Positions 1 through 8,920 of a DNA stretch of 64,000 bases are shown here, one piece after another. The stretch's first letter is position 1, and each line of letters starts with the position of its first letter. A program made the translations under genes and the position numbers. This DNA comes from Paenibacillus solani (lineage in GTDB: Bacteria; Bacillota; Bacilli; Paenibacillales; Paenibacillaceae), in contig NZ_LIUT01000001.1 of the NCBI RefSeq assembly GCF_001277345.1, forward strand, positions 1,275,683 through 1,339,682, in the 5' to 3' direction. Below the pieces are notes generated by a model. It saw only the letters and a list, made by a program, of their open reading frames with translations. It was not told where the DNA came from and made no database searches.

Positions 1-357
1 AAAGGCTTCAAAAAATGGACGAGACAGACGATGGCGGCTGTTCATCTCATGGATATGCGCTGGTCAACCCGGATTGCGCTTGAGCATGCGGCCGATACGG
101 CGGTAGCGACCGGGCTGCTGCATGGCATAAAGCATACGCTTCTGGGATGGATGTCGTATCGCCTGATCATGGAAGAGATGCCCCAAATCGATGTGGTGCC
201 AATCTTTAACGGTCCTCCGCAAATTTCCACAGAGCTATATTGCATAGCGAAAATCTCCTGCGGTAAAGCTATGTATGCTGGACTGGTACTTATAGTTCGC
301 GTGTTAAAGGTGAAAGGAGGAATTAGAACATGGCAGAACACCCTATTCAAGGCTTGA
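1..357 (+). CDS. DUF2953 family protein, C-terminal part (YtfI-like)
   Basis: The reading frame is open from the first base, so the start lies outside the window; 118 residues are visible. The end resembles the C-terminus of DUF2953 membrane-associated proteins: a short hydrophobic segment, then a hydrophobic stretch and the ending VLRVLKVKGG-like. In B. subtilis ytfI (DUF2953) lies directly upstream of ytfJ, and here the stop overlaps the start of the ytfJ homologue by 28 bases, which supports translational coupling. Biochemical function is unknown. The call rests on synteny and a short C-terminal fragment. Confidence 0.62.
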   Translation, partial: KGFKKWTRQTMAAVHLMDMRWSTRIALEHAADTAVATGLLHGIKHTLLGWMSYRLIMEEMPQIDVVPIFNGPPQISTELYCIAKISCGKAMYAGLVLIVRVLKVKGGIRTWQNTLFKA

Positions 358-776
358 TGCAAACCGCTCTGGAGAACATCAAGGGAATGGTGGACGTTAA
401 TACCATCGTAGGCGACCCAGTGAATACGCCTGACGGCAGCGTTATATTGCCTATCAGTAAAGTGGCGTTCGGGTTTGCAGCCGGCGGCAGCGATTACAAC
501 ATCGAGGGTGGCGGCAGCCATCAGCATGCTGCTAACGGGGCACATGGCGGCGACCATAATCCCCTTCCTTTCGGTGGCGGCAGCGGGGGCGGCGTCTCCA
601 TTCGCCCGATTGCTTTCCTGGTCGTAGGCAAGGATGGCGTGCACATTGTGCCACTCGACAACCAAACCCATCTGTTTGAACGAATTATCGACGCAACCCC
701 ATTTTTGCTTGAGCAAATCCAGTCGATGTTTCAATCAGGCAGCAATGCGCCCGACAACAATACGTCTGCGTATTGA
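330..776 (+). CDS. ytfJ: Spore protein YtfJ/GerW
   Basis: A 148-residue protein with the conserved YtfJ/GerW core: an N-terminal helix (EHPIQGLMQTALENIKGMVD), then a VGDPV...GSVILPISKVAFGFAAGG segment, a Gly/His-rich loop at about residues 50-90, and a C-terminal IRPIAFLVV strand with a long helix. In B. subtilis this is a forespore protein linked to normal spore germination. A ribosome-binding site (AAAGGAGG) lies just before the ATG. It is followed by dacB and the spm genes, the same sporulation neighbourhood as in Bacillus. A strong terminator follows. Confidence 0.9.
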   Translation: MAEHPIQGLMQTALENIKGMVDVNTIVGDPVNTPDGSVILPISKVAFGFAAGGSDYNIEGGGSHQHAANGAHGGDHNPLPFGGGSGGGVSIRPIAFLVVGKDGVHIVPLDNQTHLFERIIDATPFLLEQIQSMFQSGSNAPDNNTSAY

Positions 777-789
777 TAGGAGCAAGCTG

Positions 790-817
790 ATCCCTTCCAG
801 AGATGGAAGGGATTTTT
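790..817 (+). terminator. Intrinsic terminator after ytfJ
   Basis: Perfect 9-bp stem ATCCCTTCC / GGAAGGGAT with a 6-base loop, followed by TTTT. It separates ytfJ from dacB. Confidence 0.85.
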
Positions 818-894
818 GCTGTAATAATTGGACATACCTTCAGCGAAGAGGACATATACTTGTACAAGATTTCTGAACCCCGGAGGATAGAATA

Positions 895-2076
895 ATGAAA
901 ATGAAGCGGACAAACTGCAAGTCGTTGGTATCTTTGGTAGTCTCCCTATGTCTATTGCTGGTGATGTATGTTCCCGTATATTCGGATCATGAGAGTGGAC
1001 CGCCCAATCATGCCCAGGCAGCAGCGCTGATTGATGTTACTTCCGGGAGAATCCTGTACAGCAAGCAAGGGGATGAGAGATTAAGAATTGCCAGTTTGAC
1101 CAAAATCATGACAGCTATCGTAGCCATTGAACACGGCAAGCTGGATGATCGCGTTAAAATTTCCAAGAATGCTTTTGCCAAAGAGGGCTCTTCGCTTTTC
1201 TTGAAGCTTGGAGAAGAGATGACGCTGGAAAATCTATTATATGGCCTTATGCTTCGTTCAGGGAACGATGCGGCAACCGCTATTGCCGAGCATGTCGGTG
1301 GTACGGAAGAAGGCTTCGTTATGTTGATGAACGAGAAGGCGATGGAACTAGGCCTGACAAATTCACATTTTATGAATCCCCATGGACTTGATCATGATGA
1401 ACACTACTCTTCAGCGAACGATGTAGCTAAACTGACAGCTTACGCGCTCACTAACCCTATATTTAGCGAAATCGTCAAAACACCGACCAAGAAGGCACCC
1501 AATCCGAATGAGGCATGGGATTACAAATGGGATAACAAGAACAAGATGCTTCGGTTCTATGAAGGAGCTGACGGTGTCAAAACGGGTTATACCAAAAAAG
1601 CCTTTCGCTGTCTGGTCAGTTCGGCTACTCGAAACGGCCAGCAAATTGCGGCAGTAACGCTGAATGACGGCAATGATTGGAATGACCACTCCACGATGCT
1701 GGACTATGGATTTGCGAAATTCCCATTAAAGAAAGTGACGGAAAAAGGACAAAAGATCCAGGGCTATCCACTTGTTGCGGGCAGTACATTTACTTATGCG
1801 TTCGCCCATGACGAGGAGGCACAGCTGGTTAAAAGGCTGGTACTGTATAAGGCGGGATCACCGGATCTGTCGTTTGGACTTCGCGGTCATATTGAGCTGC
1901 TGCTCCAGAATGTCAGCATCGGCAAAATACCGGTCTATGAGGAGGGGAGCAAGCTTCCTGAAGCTCCAGAGTTTGTGCAGAAATCGAGAAGCGCATCGGC
2001 TCCTGTTGGTTCGTTGTCGTTATGGCAGGCTACGGGAGAAGTGCTGAGGCAGCTGTTCAGAGCCCACCATAATTAG
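895..2076 (+). CDS. dacB: D-alanyl-D-alanine carboxypeptidase (DacB-type, S11)
   Basis: 393 residues. An N-terminal signal segment (about 10-30) is followed by the penicillin-binding transpeptidase-like domain with all three S11 motifs: SLTK at 67-70 (nucleophile Ser67), SGN at 122-124 and KTG at 229-231. A PBP5-like C-terminal domain follows. It trims D-Ala from peptidoglycan stem peptides outside the membrane. The immediate downstream partners spmA and spmB identify it as the sporulation enzyme that controls cortex cross-linking, as in the B. subtilis dacB-spmA-spmB operon. GGAGG lies 8-10 bases before the ATG. Confidence 0.92.
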   Translation: MKMKRTNCKSLVSLVVSLCLLLVMYVPVYSDHESGPPNHAQAAALIDVTSGRILYSKQGDERLRIASLTKIMTAIVAIEHGKLDDRVKISKNAFAKEGSSLFLKLGEEMTLENLLYGLMLRSGNDAATAIAEHVGGTEEGFVMLMNEKAMELGLTNSHFMNPHGLDHDEHYSSANDVAKLTAYALTNPIFSEIVKTPTKKAPNPNEAWDYKWDNKNKMLRFYEGADGVKTGYTKKAFRCLVSSATRNGQQIAAVTLNDGNDWNDHSTMLDYGFAKFPLKKVTEKGQKIQGYPLVAGSTFTYAFAHDEEAQLVKRLVLYKAGSPDLSFGLRGHIELLLQNVSIGKIPVYEEGSKLPEAPEFVQKSRSASAPVGSLSLWQATGEVLRQLFRAHHN

Positions 2077-2134
2077 TCTTCGCTAAAGAGATCCTGGATT
2101 CTCATGCAGCGGGGCACAAAACGGAGGCGAAGTG

Positions 2135-2767
2135 ATGATTAATTTGATTTGGATGGGGATGATATTGGTTGGGTTTTGCTTTGCGGCATTTAATGGCAAT
2201 ATAGATAGCGTTACAAAGGCAGCTTTTGATGGAGCACAAACCGGAGTGACCGTCTCTTTCGGTTTAATCAGCATCCTGGTTTTTTGGCTAGGTATGATGA
2301 GGCTGGCGGAGGATGCCGGGCTGCTCGCAAAGGTTGCCAAGCTGCTGGGACCGGTTGTCCGCTTCCTGTTCCCTGATGTGCCTAAGAATCATCCTGCCAT
2401 GGGATATATACTATCTAATATGAGCGCCAACTTGTTTGGCCTTGGCAATGCGGCAACCCCGATGGGAATCAAAGCGATGCAGGAGCTTCAGAAGCTGAAC
2501 CCGGATAAGCATACGGCTTCGCCGGCAATGTGTACACTTCTGGCGTTAAATACCGCCAGCATTACGATAATACCGACAACGCTTATAGCAATCAGGCTGA
2601 ATTATGAGTCTGCCAATCCTTCTGAAATTGTTGGGACAACGTTATTAGCAACAGCAATTGCAACGGCCGCAGCAATTATTGCAGACCGGTGGTATCGGAA
2701 GCAGACGATACGTCGTCAAATACGGTCGGATATTCGAACAGATCTGAACCCGGATGTGAAGGGGTGA
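2135..2767 (+). CDS. spmA: Spore maturation protein SpmA
   Basis: About 210 residues, mostly hydrophobic, with the SpmA hallmarks GHxAMGYILSN-like (HPAMGYILSNMSANLFGLGNAATP) and LxLNTxSITIIPTT. A nucleoside-recognition (Gate) domain family member, required with SpmB for spore core dehydration in B. subtilis. The ATG at 2135 was chosen over the GTG three bases earlier because its spacing to GGAGG is better. It lies between dacB and spmB in the conserved sporulation operon. Confidence 0.93.
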   Translation: MINLIWMGMILVGFCFAAFNGNIDSVTKAAFDGAQTGVTVSFGLISILVFWLGMMRLAEDAGLLAKVAKLLGPVVRFLFPDVPKNHPAMGYILSNMSANLFGLGNAATPMGIKAMQELQKLNPDKHTASPAMCTLLALNTASITIIPTTLIAIRLNYESANPSEIVGTTLLATAIATAAAIIADRWYRKQTIRRQIRSDIRTDLNPDVKG

Positions 2768-2773
2768 TAAACA

Positions 2774-3307
2774 TTGCTGTCATGGATAAATCTCGTTTCA
2801 GCATGGTCTATTCCCATTATTATCGCTTTTATCCCTCTTTATGCTTATACGCGAAAAGTACCTGTATATGAGTCTTTTGTGGACGGAGCCAAGGATGGTT
2901 TCTCAACAGCGATCGGAATTATACCGCATTTGGTTGGGATGATGGTGGCCATCAGTGTTTTCCGCTCTTCCGGGGCGCTGGAGTTTTTTGTTGGTTGGAC
3001 GGGATCCTTCCTTCAAACCTTGGGGGTGCCTAGCGAGATATTACCGTTGGGAATACTAAGGCCGCTGACCGGGACGGGCTCACTTGCTTACACGACCGAA
3101 CTGATCCGGGCATATGGTCCGGATTCGATGATCGGACGAATGGCATCAACCATCCAGGGAAGCACAGACACGACCTTGTATGTGCTGACCGTTTATTTCG
3201 GAGCTGTTGGCATTCGAAATGGCCGGTATGCGCTGAAGGTAGGATTGTTCTCCGATTTGGTAGGTTTTATCGCGGCGATTGCCGTCTGTTTACTGGTTTT
3301 CGGTTAA
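2774..3307 (+). CDS. spmB: Spore maturation protein SpmB
   Basis: 177 residues with several membrane segments and the SpmB signature: FVDGAKDGF, IIPHLVGMMVAI, RPLTGTGSLAYT and GSTDTTLYVLTVYFG. It starts with TTG a few bases after the spmA stop, as part of the same operon. It works with SpmA in spore dehydration and heat resistance. No hairpin terminator is visible in the 90 bases after it. Confidence 0.92.
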   Translation: MLSWINLVSAWSIPIIIAFIPLYAYTRKVPVYESFVDGAKDGFSTAIGIIPHLVGMMVAISVFRSSGALEFFVGWTGSFLQTLGVPSEILPLGILRPLTGTGSLAYTTELIRAYGPDSMIGRMASTIQGSTDTTLYVLTVYFGAVGIRNGRYALKVGLFSDLVGFIAAIAVCLLVFG

Positions 3308-3395
3308 TCGGTAGTCAACCGTCAGCATTTGCCTATACCCTTGGTTCCACTCCATCATATACTGCTGCAATGAAAATTGTGGGAGGGGTGATGAA

Positions 3396-3734
3396 ATGGA
3401 AATCGAGGGTTTTGTTATTCATCATACCGCATGCATAGAGAAACACCAGAACTATGACTTTATTATTCATGCGGACGGTTCGGTCACCGCCTCTTCGATA
3501 TCTGTCCAGCCAGGACAGATTCATATTTGCCTGGAAGGCGACTTCAATATCGGCTACGCCGCCATGAGCCTGGACCAGAAAACCCAGCTGTTTATCGCCA
3601 GCAAAGTGATAATGGAGCTGTCCAGACTCCATGATATATCCCCGCTATACCTATTTCCGCACACAGACGACTGCCCTGGCTCATATTTTCCTTGGAACTC
3701 GCTTGTGATTTATCCTGTCGATGGTTATCATTAG
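3396..3734 (+). CDS. Minimal amidase_2/PGRP-like protein
   Basis: 112 residues without signal peptide. The order of motifs matches N-acetylmuramoyl-L-alanine amidase/peptidoglycan-recognition folds: FVIHHTAC (His9/His10), DFIIHADGSV, HICLEGDFN, a helix rich in I/L, and PHTDDCPGSYFPW with His89 and Cys93. In standard members about seven residues separate the last His from the Cys; here only three do, so zinc binding may be altered. The usual central part is also very short. Strong Shine-Dalgarno (GGGAGGGGTGA). Substrate is unproven; a host cell-wall or spore role is inferred from neighbours. Confidence 0.65.
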   Translation: MEIEGFVIHHTACIEKHQNYDFIIHADGSVTASSISVQPGQIHICLEGDFNIGYAAMSLDQKTQLFIASKVIMELSRLHDISPLYLFPHTDDCPGSYFPWNSLVIYPVDGYH

Positions 3735-3755
3735 GAATGAGGTGACCTAAAGAAC

Positions 3756-4511
3756 ATGGAGAGATTACAGAAGATAATGGCACAGGCCGGAGTTGCTTCC
3801 CGCCGCAAGTGCGAGGAATTGATTCTTGAAGGCAAGGTGCAGGTAAACGGAGAGACCGTTACCGAGCTCGGCACGAAGGCCGATCCAGCCCAAGATGTCA
3901 TTACGGTTTCAGGCAAACCGATTAAGAACGAAAAAAAGGTATATATCATGCTCAATAAGCCGAAGGGAGTCATTACAAGTGCTTCCGATCCCGAAGGCCG
4001 AAAAATTGTATCCGATTATCTTAAAGGCATTAAAGAGCGGGTCTATCCGATTGGACGATTGGATTACGACACGGAGGGTCTGCTGCTGCTAACCAATGAC
4101 GGCGAGTTTGCGAATCTGCTCAGTCACCCTAAATATCATGTGCCCAAGACATACTTGGCTACCGTGAAAGGGGTGCCTCATGGCACCGAACTGGACAAGC
4201 TGCGTCAAGGGATTATGCTGGAAGACGGTATGACATCACCTGCTGAAGTGGAGTATAAGGATGTCGATCCCGATAATAAACAATCCGTTATTTCGATTAC
4301 CATTCATGAAGGACGCAACCGTCAAGTGAGAAGAATGTTTGAAGCGATCTCCCATCCGGTTGTGCGTCTGAAGCGAATATCGTACGGAGATTTGCTCCTT
4401 CAGAATTTAAAAAGGGGTCTATATCGCCATTTGACGCCAAATGAAATCAATCAGCTGCTGCAGATGGCGAAATCCGCGAAACCGGCCGGAAAATCAAAGA
4501 GAAAACGCTAA
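3756..4511 (+). CDS. rluB: 23S rRNA pseudouridine synthase RluB (YpuL-like)
   Basis: 251 residues. An N-terminal S4 RNA-binding domain (1-60; SRRKCEELILEGKVQVNG) precedes an RsuA/RluB catalytic domain with GRLDYDTEGLLLLTNDG, catalytic Asp103, and HEGRNRQVRRMFEAI near the end. It isomerises uridine to pseudouridine in 23S rRNA. The basic C-terminal tail (KPAGKSKRKR) fits RNA contact. Located between spm genes and resA as in B. subtilis. Confidence 0.9.
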   Translation: MERLQKIMAQAGVASRRKCEELILEGKVQVNGETVTELGTKADPAQDVITVSGKPIKNEKKVYIMLNKPKGVITSASDPEGRKIVSDYLKGIKERVYPIGRLDYDTEGLLLLTNDGEFANLLSHPKYHVPKTYLATVKGVPHGTELDKLRQGIMLEDGMTSPAEVEYKDVDPDNKQSVISITIHEGRNRQVRRMFEAISHPVVRLKRISYGDLLLQNLKRGLYRHLTPNEINQLLQMAKSAKPAGKSKRKR

Positions 4512-4562
4512 ACCCGACACATAATATTCAAATTGGCGAGCGGCGTTTATGACAAATTTCGT

Positions 4563-4587
4563 TATAATTGTTCATAGGATGTTCACA
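4563..4587 (+). promoter_or_regulatory. res operon upstream region: -10 box and TTCAYA direct repeat
   Basis: A perfect TATAAT lies at 4563-4568, without a convincing -35. Directly after it are TTCATA (4571) and TTCACA (4582), spaced 11 bp start to start. This resembles the tandem TT(A/C/T)ACA-like hexamers with 5-bp spacers bound by PhoP, a known regulator of the res operon in B. subtilis. Only two repeats are seen, so this is tentative. Confidence 0.3.
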
Positions 4588-4637
4588 CCCGCGGGGTACG
4601 TTTATGATGATTGTCATAGAAAGGAAGCTGCTGCAAT

Positions 4638-5165
4638 ATGGGCAAATCGAAGAAAAATATACAAATCGTGATTCTGCTTGCCATCGTGTTGATTGGAGTA
4701 TACGCCGTTGCCACGGTTGTATTCGGCTCTGACAAGGTACCTAAAGTGGGTCAGAAGGCAGCGGATTTTGAACTTCTAGGCATGGATGGTAACGTACATA
4801 CCATGAGTGATTATGAAGGTAAGGCCAGGGTGATCAATTTCTGGGGAACCTACTGTCCGCCATGCGTGCGTGAAATGCCGGCTCTTCAGTCCCAGTGGGA
4901 AAAATGGAGCAGCCAAGGCGTTGAGATCATCGGGATTAACGTAGGGGAGAACAAAGTGACAGTAGAGAATTTTGTTGCCCAGACCGGTGTGAAATTCCCC
5001 ATATTGATGGATCCTAAACGGAATGCTGTTGCCAGCTTCGGGGTAGGTCCCATGCCAACCACCTTCTTCGTTACTGCCTCTGGCAAGATTGACCATATAC
5101 GTATAGGCGAACTGGATTTGAACACCCTGGACAAACAAATTGAACAGTTGGTGAATGCGAAATGA
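4638..5165 (+). CDS. resA: Thiol-disulfide oxidoreductase ResA
   Basis: 175 residues. A membrane anchor at about 9-30 is followed by a thioredoxin-like domain facing outside, with the redox motif C73-P-P-C76 in FWGTYCPPCVREMP and the MPTTFFV cis-Pro segment. It reduces the haem-binding cysteines of apocytochrome c before haem ligation by ResB/ResC. Its last codons overlap the start of resB (ATGAGT), so the two are translationally coupled. Confidence 0.93.
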   Translation: MGKSKKNIQIVILLAIVLIGVYAVATVVFGSDKVPKVGQKAADFELLGMDGNVHTMSDYEGKARVINFWGTYCPPCVREMPALQSQWEKWSSQGVEIIGINVGENKVTVENFVAQTGVKFPILMDPKRNAVASFGVGPMPTTFFVTASGKIDHIRIGELDLNTLDKQIEQLVNAK

Positions 5166-6865
5166 GTCAAGGTTCCAAGCCTTTGATCCAGAACACGAAA
5201 TGTGATTGTGGACACCAGAATCCCACGGGAACCGTTCTATGTGAGGCTTGCGGCAAGCCGCTTACCGAGGAGGCTGAAGCGCAGCCTGTTTTAGAAATGC
5301 GCTACGATGGGGTTGCCCGCCGGTCACAGAAAGCAAATCCCGGGGTTATTGACCTAGTATGGAATTTCTTTTCCTCGGTAAAAGTAGCAATATATCTGAT
5401 ATTGTTCACGTTGATCGGTTCCTCGTTAGGGACGATTTTTCCTCAGGAGAGCACGTTCCTAAACATTGATCCCTCGGTTTATTACAAAGAGGAGTACGGA
5501 CAGCTCGGGCATATTTATTACTTGCTTGGCCTGTCACATACATACACATCCTGGTGGTTTGTGCTGCTGCTCGTCATGATTGGCGCATCGCTTGTCATAT
5601 GCAGTCTTGACCGTGTGCTGCCTCTCTACAAGGCGCTGAGCCGGCAGCGGATTCCGAAACATATGTCTTTTCTTACCCGCCAAAAGGTTGTTTATCAAGG
5701 GCCAGTCGAAGAGGGCGGAATAGAGTGGGTTGAACGCGTTAAGCCAATCATCAAGAAAAAAGGGTACCGCGTGCGCACAGACGGAGGGACTTTATTGGCG
5801 GAGAAGCAGCGCTTCAGCCGCTGGGGGCCCTATGTTCTGCATATCGGTCTGATCGTATTCCTTCTGGCGGTACTCGGACGGAATCTTCCAGGGCTGTATA
5901 TGGACGAGCATGTGGCATTTCCGCAAGGTGAGCCGGTGCATATCAAGAACACCAGTTATTACTTGCTGAACGATGGATTTAAGGTTGAATTCTATACCGA
6001 AGATGATATGCCTGAAGAATTCAAAGGCAAAAATAAAGTGCTGCCAAAAGAATTCCAAACGCAGGCTGTACTGTACATGTGTGAGGCCAATTGCGACGAC
6101 TTGGATAAGGACCCTGAGCTTGTGGAAGTAACACGTCATAACATTGAGGTGAATCATCCGCTCAACTACAAAGGGTTAAAGGCATACCAATTCGATTATG
6201 ATCTGACCCCCATTCTCCGTTCGGTTTCGCCCGTGCTGGTTAACAGCAAGAGCGGCAAAGAATACGGCAAGATTACATTGTCGATCAATGATCCCCAGAG
6301 AAAGTACCAAGCGGGAGAGTATACGTTAACGCTGACCCAAACCTATACTGATTTTGGACTTGGCGATAACGGTAAACCGGTAAACCTGTCACCGAACCCG
6401 AATGCGCCTGCATTCTTATTTCTGATTGAAGGGCCTGATTTGCCGAAGGAAGGCATCCAATACTTTTACTTCCCGAAACAGATCGACAAGGAACGATTCA
6501 ACCAGGAAGCGATTAATGCGCAGCTGGCAGGTGGGGAAGAACTTGTATCACTGGATGTGCTCAGCATGGACGATGTAGACTTTGCAGAATCGACGACGTA
6601 TTTGAATATTCGTGTGGATAAAGCCATGCCGTTCATATGGGTAGGTTGTTTCATAGGCATGATCGGGTTGATTATGGGCTTTTACTTCACCCATCGCCGA
6701 ATCTGGCTTCGTATTGATGACGGCATCTTGACTCTGGGCGCCCATACGAATAAAAACTGGTTTGGGCTTCGTAAGGAGATCTCTGCAATATTCAAGGGAA
6801 TGAATATGGAGGTTGACGAGAAGTCATTGGAGAATAACAGGGGGAATAAGCATGAATCTAATTGA
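5162..6865 (+). CDS. resB: Cytochrome c biogenesis protein ResB with N-terminal zinc ribbon
   Basis: 567 residues. The core is a typical ResB/Ccs1: membrane segments near 75-95, 131-148, 222-240 and 490-510, with a large extracytoplasmic domain between the last two. With ResC it forms the system II cytochrome c synthase that exports haem and joins it to CxxCH motifs. Unlike the B. subtilis protein it carries an N-terminal extension with C14-x-C16 and C27-x-x-C30, a likely zinc ribbon. It overlaps resA by 4 bases and resC by 14. Confidence 0.93.
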   Translation: MSQGSKPLIQNTKCDCGHQNPTGTVLCEACGKPLTEEAEAQPVLEMRYDGVARRSQKANPGVIDLVWNFFSSVKVAIYLILFTLIGSSLGTIFPQESTFLNIDPSVYYKEEYGQLGHIYYLLGLSHTYTSWWFVLLLVMIGASLVICSLDRVLPLYKALSRQRIPKHMSFLTRQKVVYQGPVEEGGIEWVERVKPIIKKKGYRVRTDGGTLLAEKQRFSRWGPYVLHIGLIVFLLAVLGRNLPGLYMDEHVAFPQGEPVHIKNTSYYLLNDGFKVEFYTEDDMPEEFKGKNKVLPKEFQTQAVLYMCEANCDDLDKDPELVEVTRHNIEVNHPLNYKGLKAYQFDYDLTPILRSVSPVLVNSKSGKEYGKITLSINDPQRKYQAGEYTLTLTQTYTDFGLGDNGKPVNLSPNPNAPAFLFLIEGPDLPKEGIQYFYFPKQIDKERFNQEAINAQLAGGEELVSLDVLSMDDVDFAESTTYLNIRVDKAMPFIWVGCFIGMIGLIMGFYFTHRRIWLRIDDGILTLGAHTNKNWFGLRKEISAIFKGMNMEVDEKSLENNRGNKHESN

Positions 6866-8105
6866 TTTTAGTGGCGACGCGTTTGTCGTAGCCTTTGCCT
6901 TGTATTGTGCAGCGTTTATCCTGTATGCACTTGCCGTAATGGGAAGAAGATTCCGCAAGCGGGACCCGGAAACCCATTTGGCAAAATGGGGCAAGATTGC
7001 GTTTGTGACGGCAACGATCGGCTTGATCGGGCATCTGGTGTACTTCTTCACAAGATGGGCGGGCTCAGGTCATGTGCCTGTAAGCAATATGTACGAGTTC
7101 ATGTCCTTCTTGTCGATGGCAATCATGATTGCCTTTCTTGTACTCTATTTTATTTACAAAAAGTCACTGCTTGGTCTGTTTGCACTGCCGCTGGCAATTC
7201 TGATTATGGCCTATGCAGCCGTGTTCCCGCAGCAGGTTCAACCGCTGATTCCATCTCTTCAGTCTTATTGGCTGGGCATTCACGTTACGCTCGCAGCATT
7301 GGGTGATGCATTTTTTGCCATCGGTTTCATAGCCGGTTTGATGCACCTTCTCCGTACTGTTAACTTTAGCCGAACTGACAAGGCTTCGCGCAGAGAGCAG
7401 CTCTGGCTTGAACTGTGCATGTTTGCCATCGTTATTTTGATCGGATTCATAGTGTCGGTATACGGCTTCCGTACGAGTGGTTATCAGGCTGAATTTAATC
7501 AGACATTGGTTGACCCGAAGACAGAAAATAGTACAATAGTAAAAGTGGAATACAACATGCCTCCACTTGTTGCGCCTTACAAGAGCGAGACGGAGAGCAT
7601 GCAATCCTTCTTGGGAATGAAATCTCCTCTCATGGAAGCTCCATCTTGGATGCACGGAGTAAATGCAGGACGCAAGCTGAATACAGTCATTTGGTCTCTG
7701 CTCACCGGAGTGATTCTGTATGGACTGCTCCGCCTGATTCTGCGCAAGCCGCTGGCGAAATTCATTCAGCCTGCGCTTAACCGACTGGATCCGGATGATT
7801 TGGATGAGATTAGTTACCGAGCCATTGCGATTGGTTTCCCGGTATTTACGCTTGGCGGGCTCATATTCGCCATGATCTGGGCAGAAATTGCCTGGGGCCG
7901 GTTCTGGGGATGGGACCCGAAGGAAGTATGGGCGCTTATTACATGGCTGTTCTACAGCGTGTATCTCCATCTTCGGCTGTCACGTGGCTGGCAGGGTAAA
8001 TACTCTTCCTGGCTGTCCGTTATCGGCTTTATCGTAGTCATGTTTACGCTGGTTGGCGTCAACCTGATTATCGCGGGTCTGCATTCTTACGCCGGAACCG
8101 ATTAA
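6852..8105 (+). CDS. resC: Cytochrome c biogenesis protein ResC (CcsA/CcsB family)
   Basis: About 417 residues and strongly hydrophobic. It contains the haem-handling tryptophan-rich WWD-type motif WGRFWGWDPKEVWAL near the C-terminus, the hallmark of CcsA/ResC. The ATG at 6852 was chosen because GGGGAATAAG precedes it and it gives the usual N-terminus; a longer frame exists upstream inside resB. It forms the haem channel of cytochrome c synthase with ResB. Confidence 0.93.
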   Translation: MNLIDFSGDAFVVAFALYCAAFILYALAVMGRRFRKRDPETHLAKWGKIAFVTATIGLIGHLVYFFTRWAGSGHVPVSNMYEFMSFLSMAIMIAFLVLYFIYKKSLLGLFALPLAILIMAYAAVFPQQVQPLIPSLQSYWLGIHVTLAALGDAFFAIGFIAGLMHLLRTVNFSRTDKASRREQLWLELCMFAIVILIGFIVSVYGFRTSGYQAEFNQTLVDPKTENSTIVKVEYNMPPLVAPYKSETESMQSFLGMKSPLMEAPSWMHGVNAGRKLNTVIWSLLTGVILYGLLRLILRKPLAKFIQPALNRLDPDDLDEISYRAIAIGFPVFTLGGLIFAMIWAEIAWGRFWGWDPKEVWALITWLFYSVYLHLRLSRGWQGKYSSWLSVIGFIVVMFTLVGVNLIIAGLHSYAGTD

Positions 8106-8131
8106 TCGAACATAATAGCAATGAATAATAT

Positions 8132-8172
8132 CAGAAGGGCCCTTTCTTAATTAAGAGGGCCACTTCTGGTTT
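8132..8172 (+). terminator. Stem-loop terminator between resC and resD
   Basis: CAGAAGGGCCCT pairs with AGGGCCaCTTCTG (one bulged A) and is followed by GTTTTCC. It may attenuate read-through from resABC into resDE, so that the regulators are made at a different level. Confidence 0.65.
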
Positions 8173-8202
8173 TCCCTATCATTCATAAGGAGTTGGCTGC
8201 CA

Positions 8203-8919
8203 ATGTCAGAACACGGAAATCGTATTCTCGTTGTTGATGATGAAGAACGGATTCGCCGATTGTTGAAAATGTATTTGGAGAAAGAAGGCTATGAAATCGA
8301 AGAGGCAGAGGACGGTGAGACCGCCCTGCGTAAAGCAAGCTCGGAAGATTACGGACTCGTTATTTTGGATGTCATGCTGCCTGGAATGGACGGGGTCGAA
8401 GTATGCACTCGTCTTCGTCAGGTGAAGTCTACACCGATTCTGATGCTGACTGCCAAAGGCGAAGAGATCAACCGGGTTCAGGGATTTGAAGTGGGAGCGG
8501 ATGATTATGTAGTTAAGCCGTTCAGTCCGCGCGAGGTGATCTTCCGGGTGAAGGCTATATTGCGCCGCTCATCGGCTACTGCCTATCTGACCAAAGAATC
8601 AAATCCTAGCAACAGCATCGTATTCCCTCATTTGGTCATTGAGCATGATGCTCACCGCGTAACAGCGGGCGGACATGAGATCAGCCTGACGCCGAAGGAG
8701 TACGAGCTATTACACTATCTGGCCTCCTCGCCAGACAAAGTGTTTTCTCGCGAAGAACTGCTTAAAGATGTATGGAATTATGAATTTTTCGGTGATCTGC
8801 GCACTGTTGATACCCATGTGAAACGGCTTCGTGAAAAGTTGAACAAAGTTTCCTTGGAATCTGCTGCGATGATCACGACTGTATGGGGAGTAGGTTATAA
8901 GCTGGAGGTCCCGAAGTAA
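8203..8919 (+). CDS. resD: Response regulator ResD
   Basis: 238 residues. An N-terminal receiver domain (VVDDEE at 10-15, phospho-acceptor Asp56 in LDVMLPGMDG, Lys in VVKPFSP) is followed by an OmpR/PhoB-type winged-helix domain (EYELLHYLASSPDKVFSREELL, TVDTHVKRLREKL). In Bacillus, ResD controls anaerobic and redox-related genes. It pairs with resE, which begins one base after its stop. Confidence 0.92.
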   Translation: MSEHGNRILVVDDEERIRRLLKMYLEKEGYEIEEAEDGETALRKASSEDYGLVILDVMLPGMDGVEVCTRLRQVKSTPILMLTAKGEEINRVQGFEVGADDYVVKPFSPREVIFRVKAILRRSSATAYLTKESNPSNSIVFPHLVIEHDAHRVTAGGHEISLTPKEYELLHYLASSPDKVFSREELLKDVWNYEFFGDLRTVDTHVKRLREKLNKVSLESAAMITTVWGVGYKLEVPK

Positions 8920-8920
8920 C

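Noticed and set aside
42..734. Minus-strand frame of 230 codons over ytfI/ytfJ
   Set aside because: Antisense to two conserved genes and without motif or ribosome site.
7164..7970. Long minus-strand frame opposite resC
   Set aside because: Gln/Arg/His-rich shadow translation with no domains; resC is clear on the other strand.
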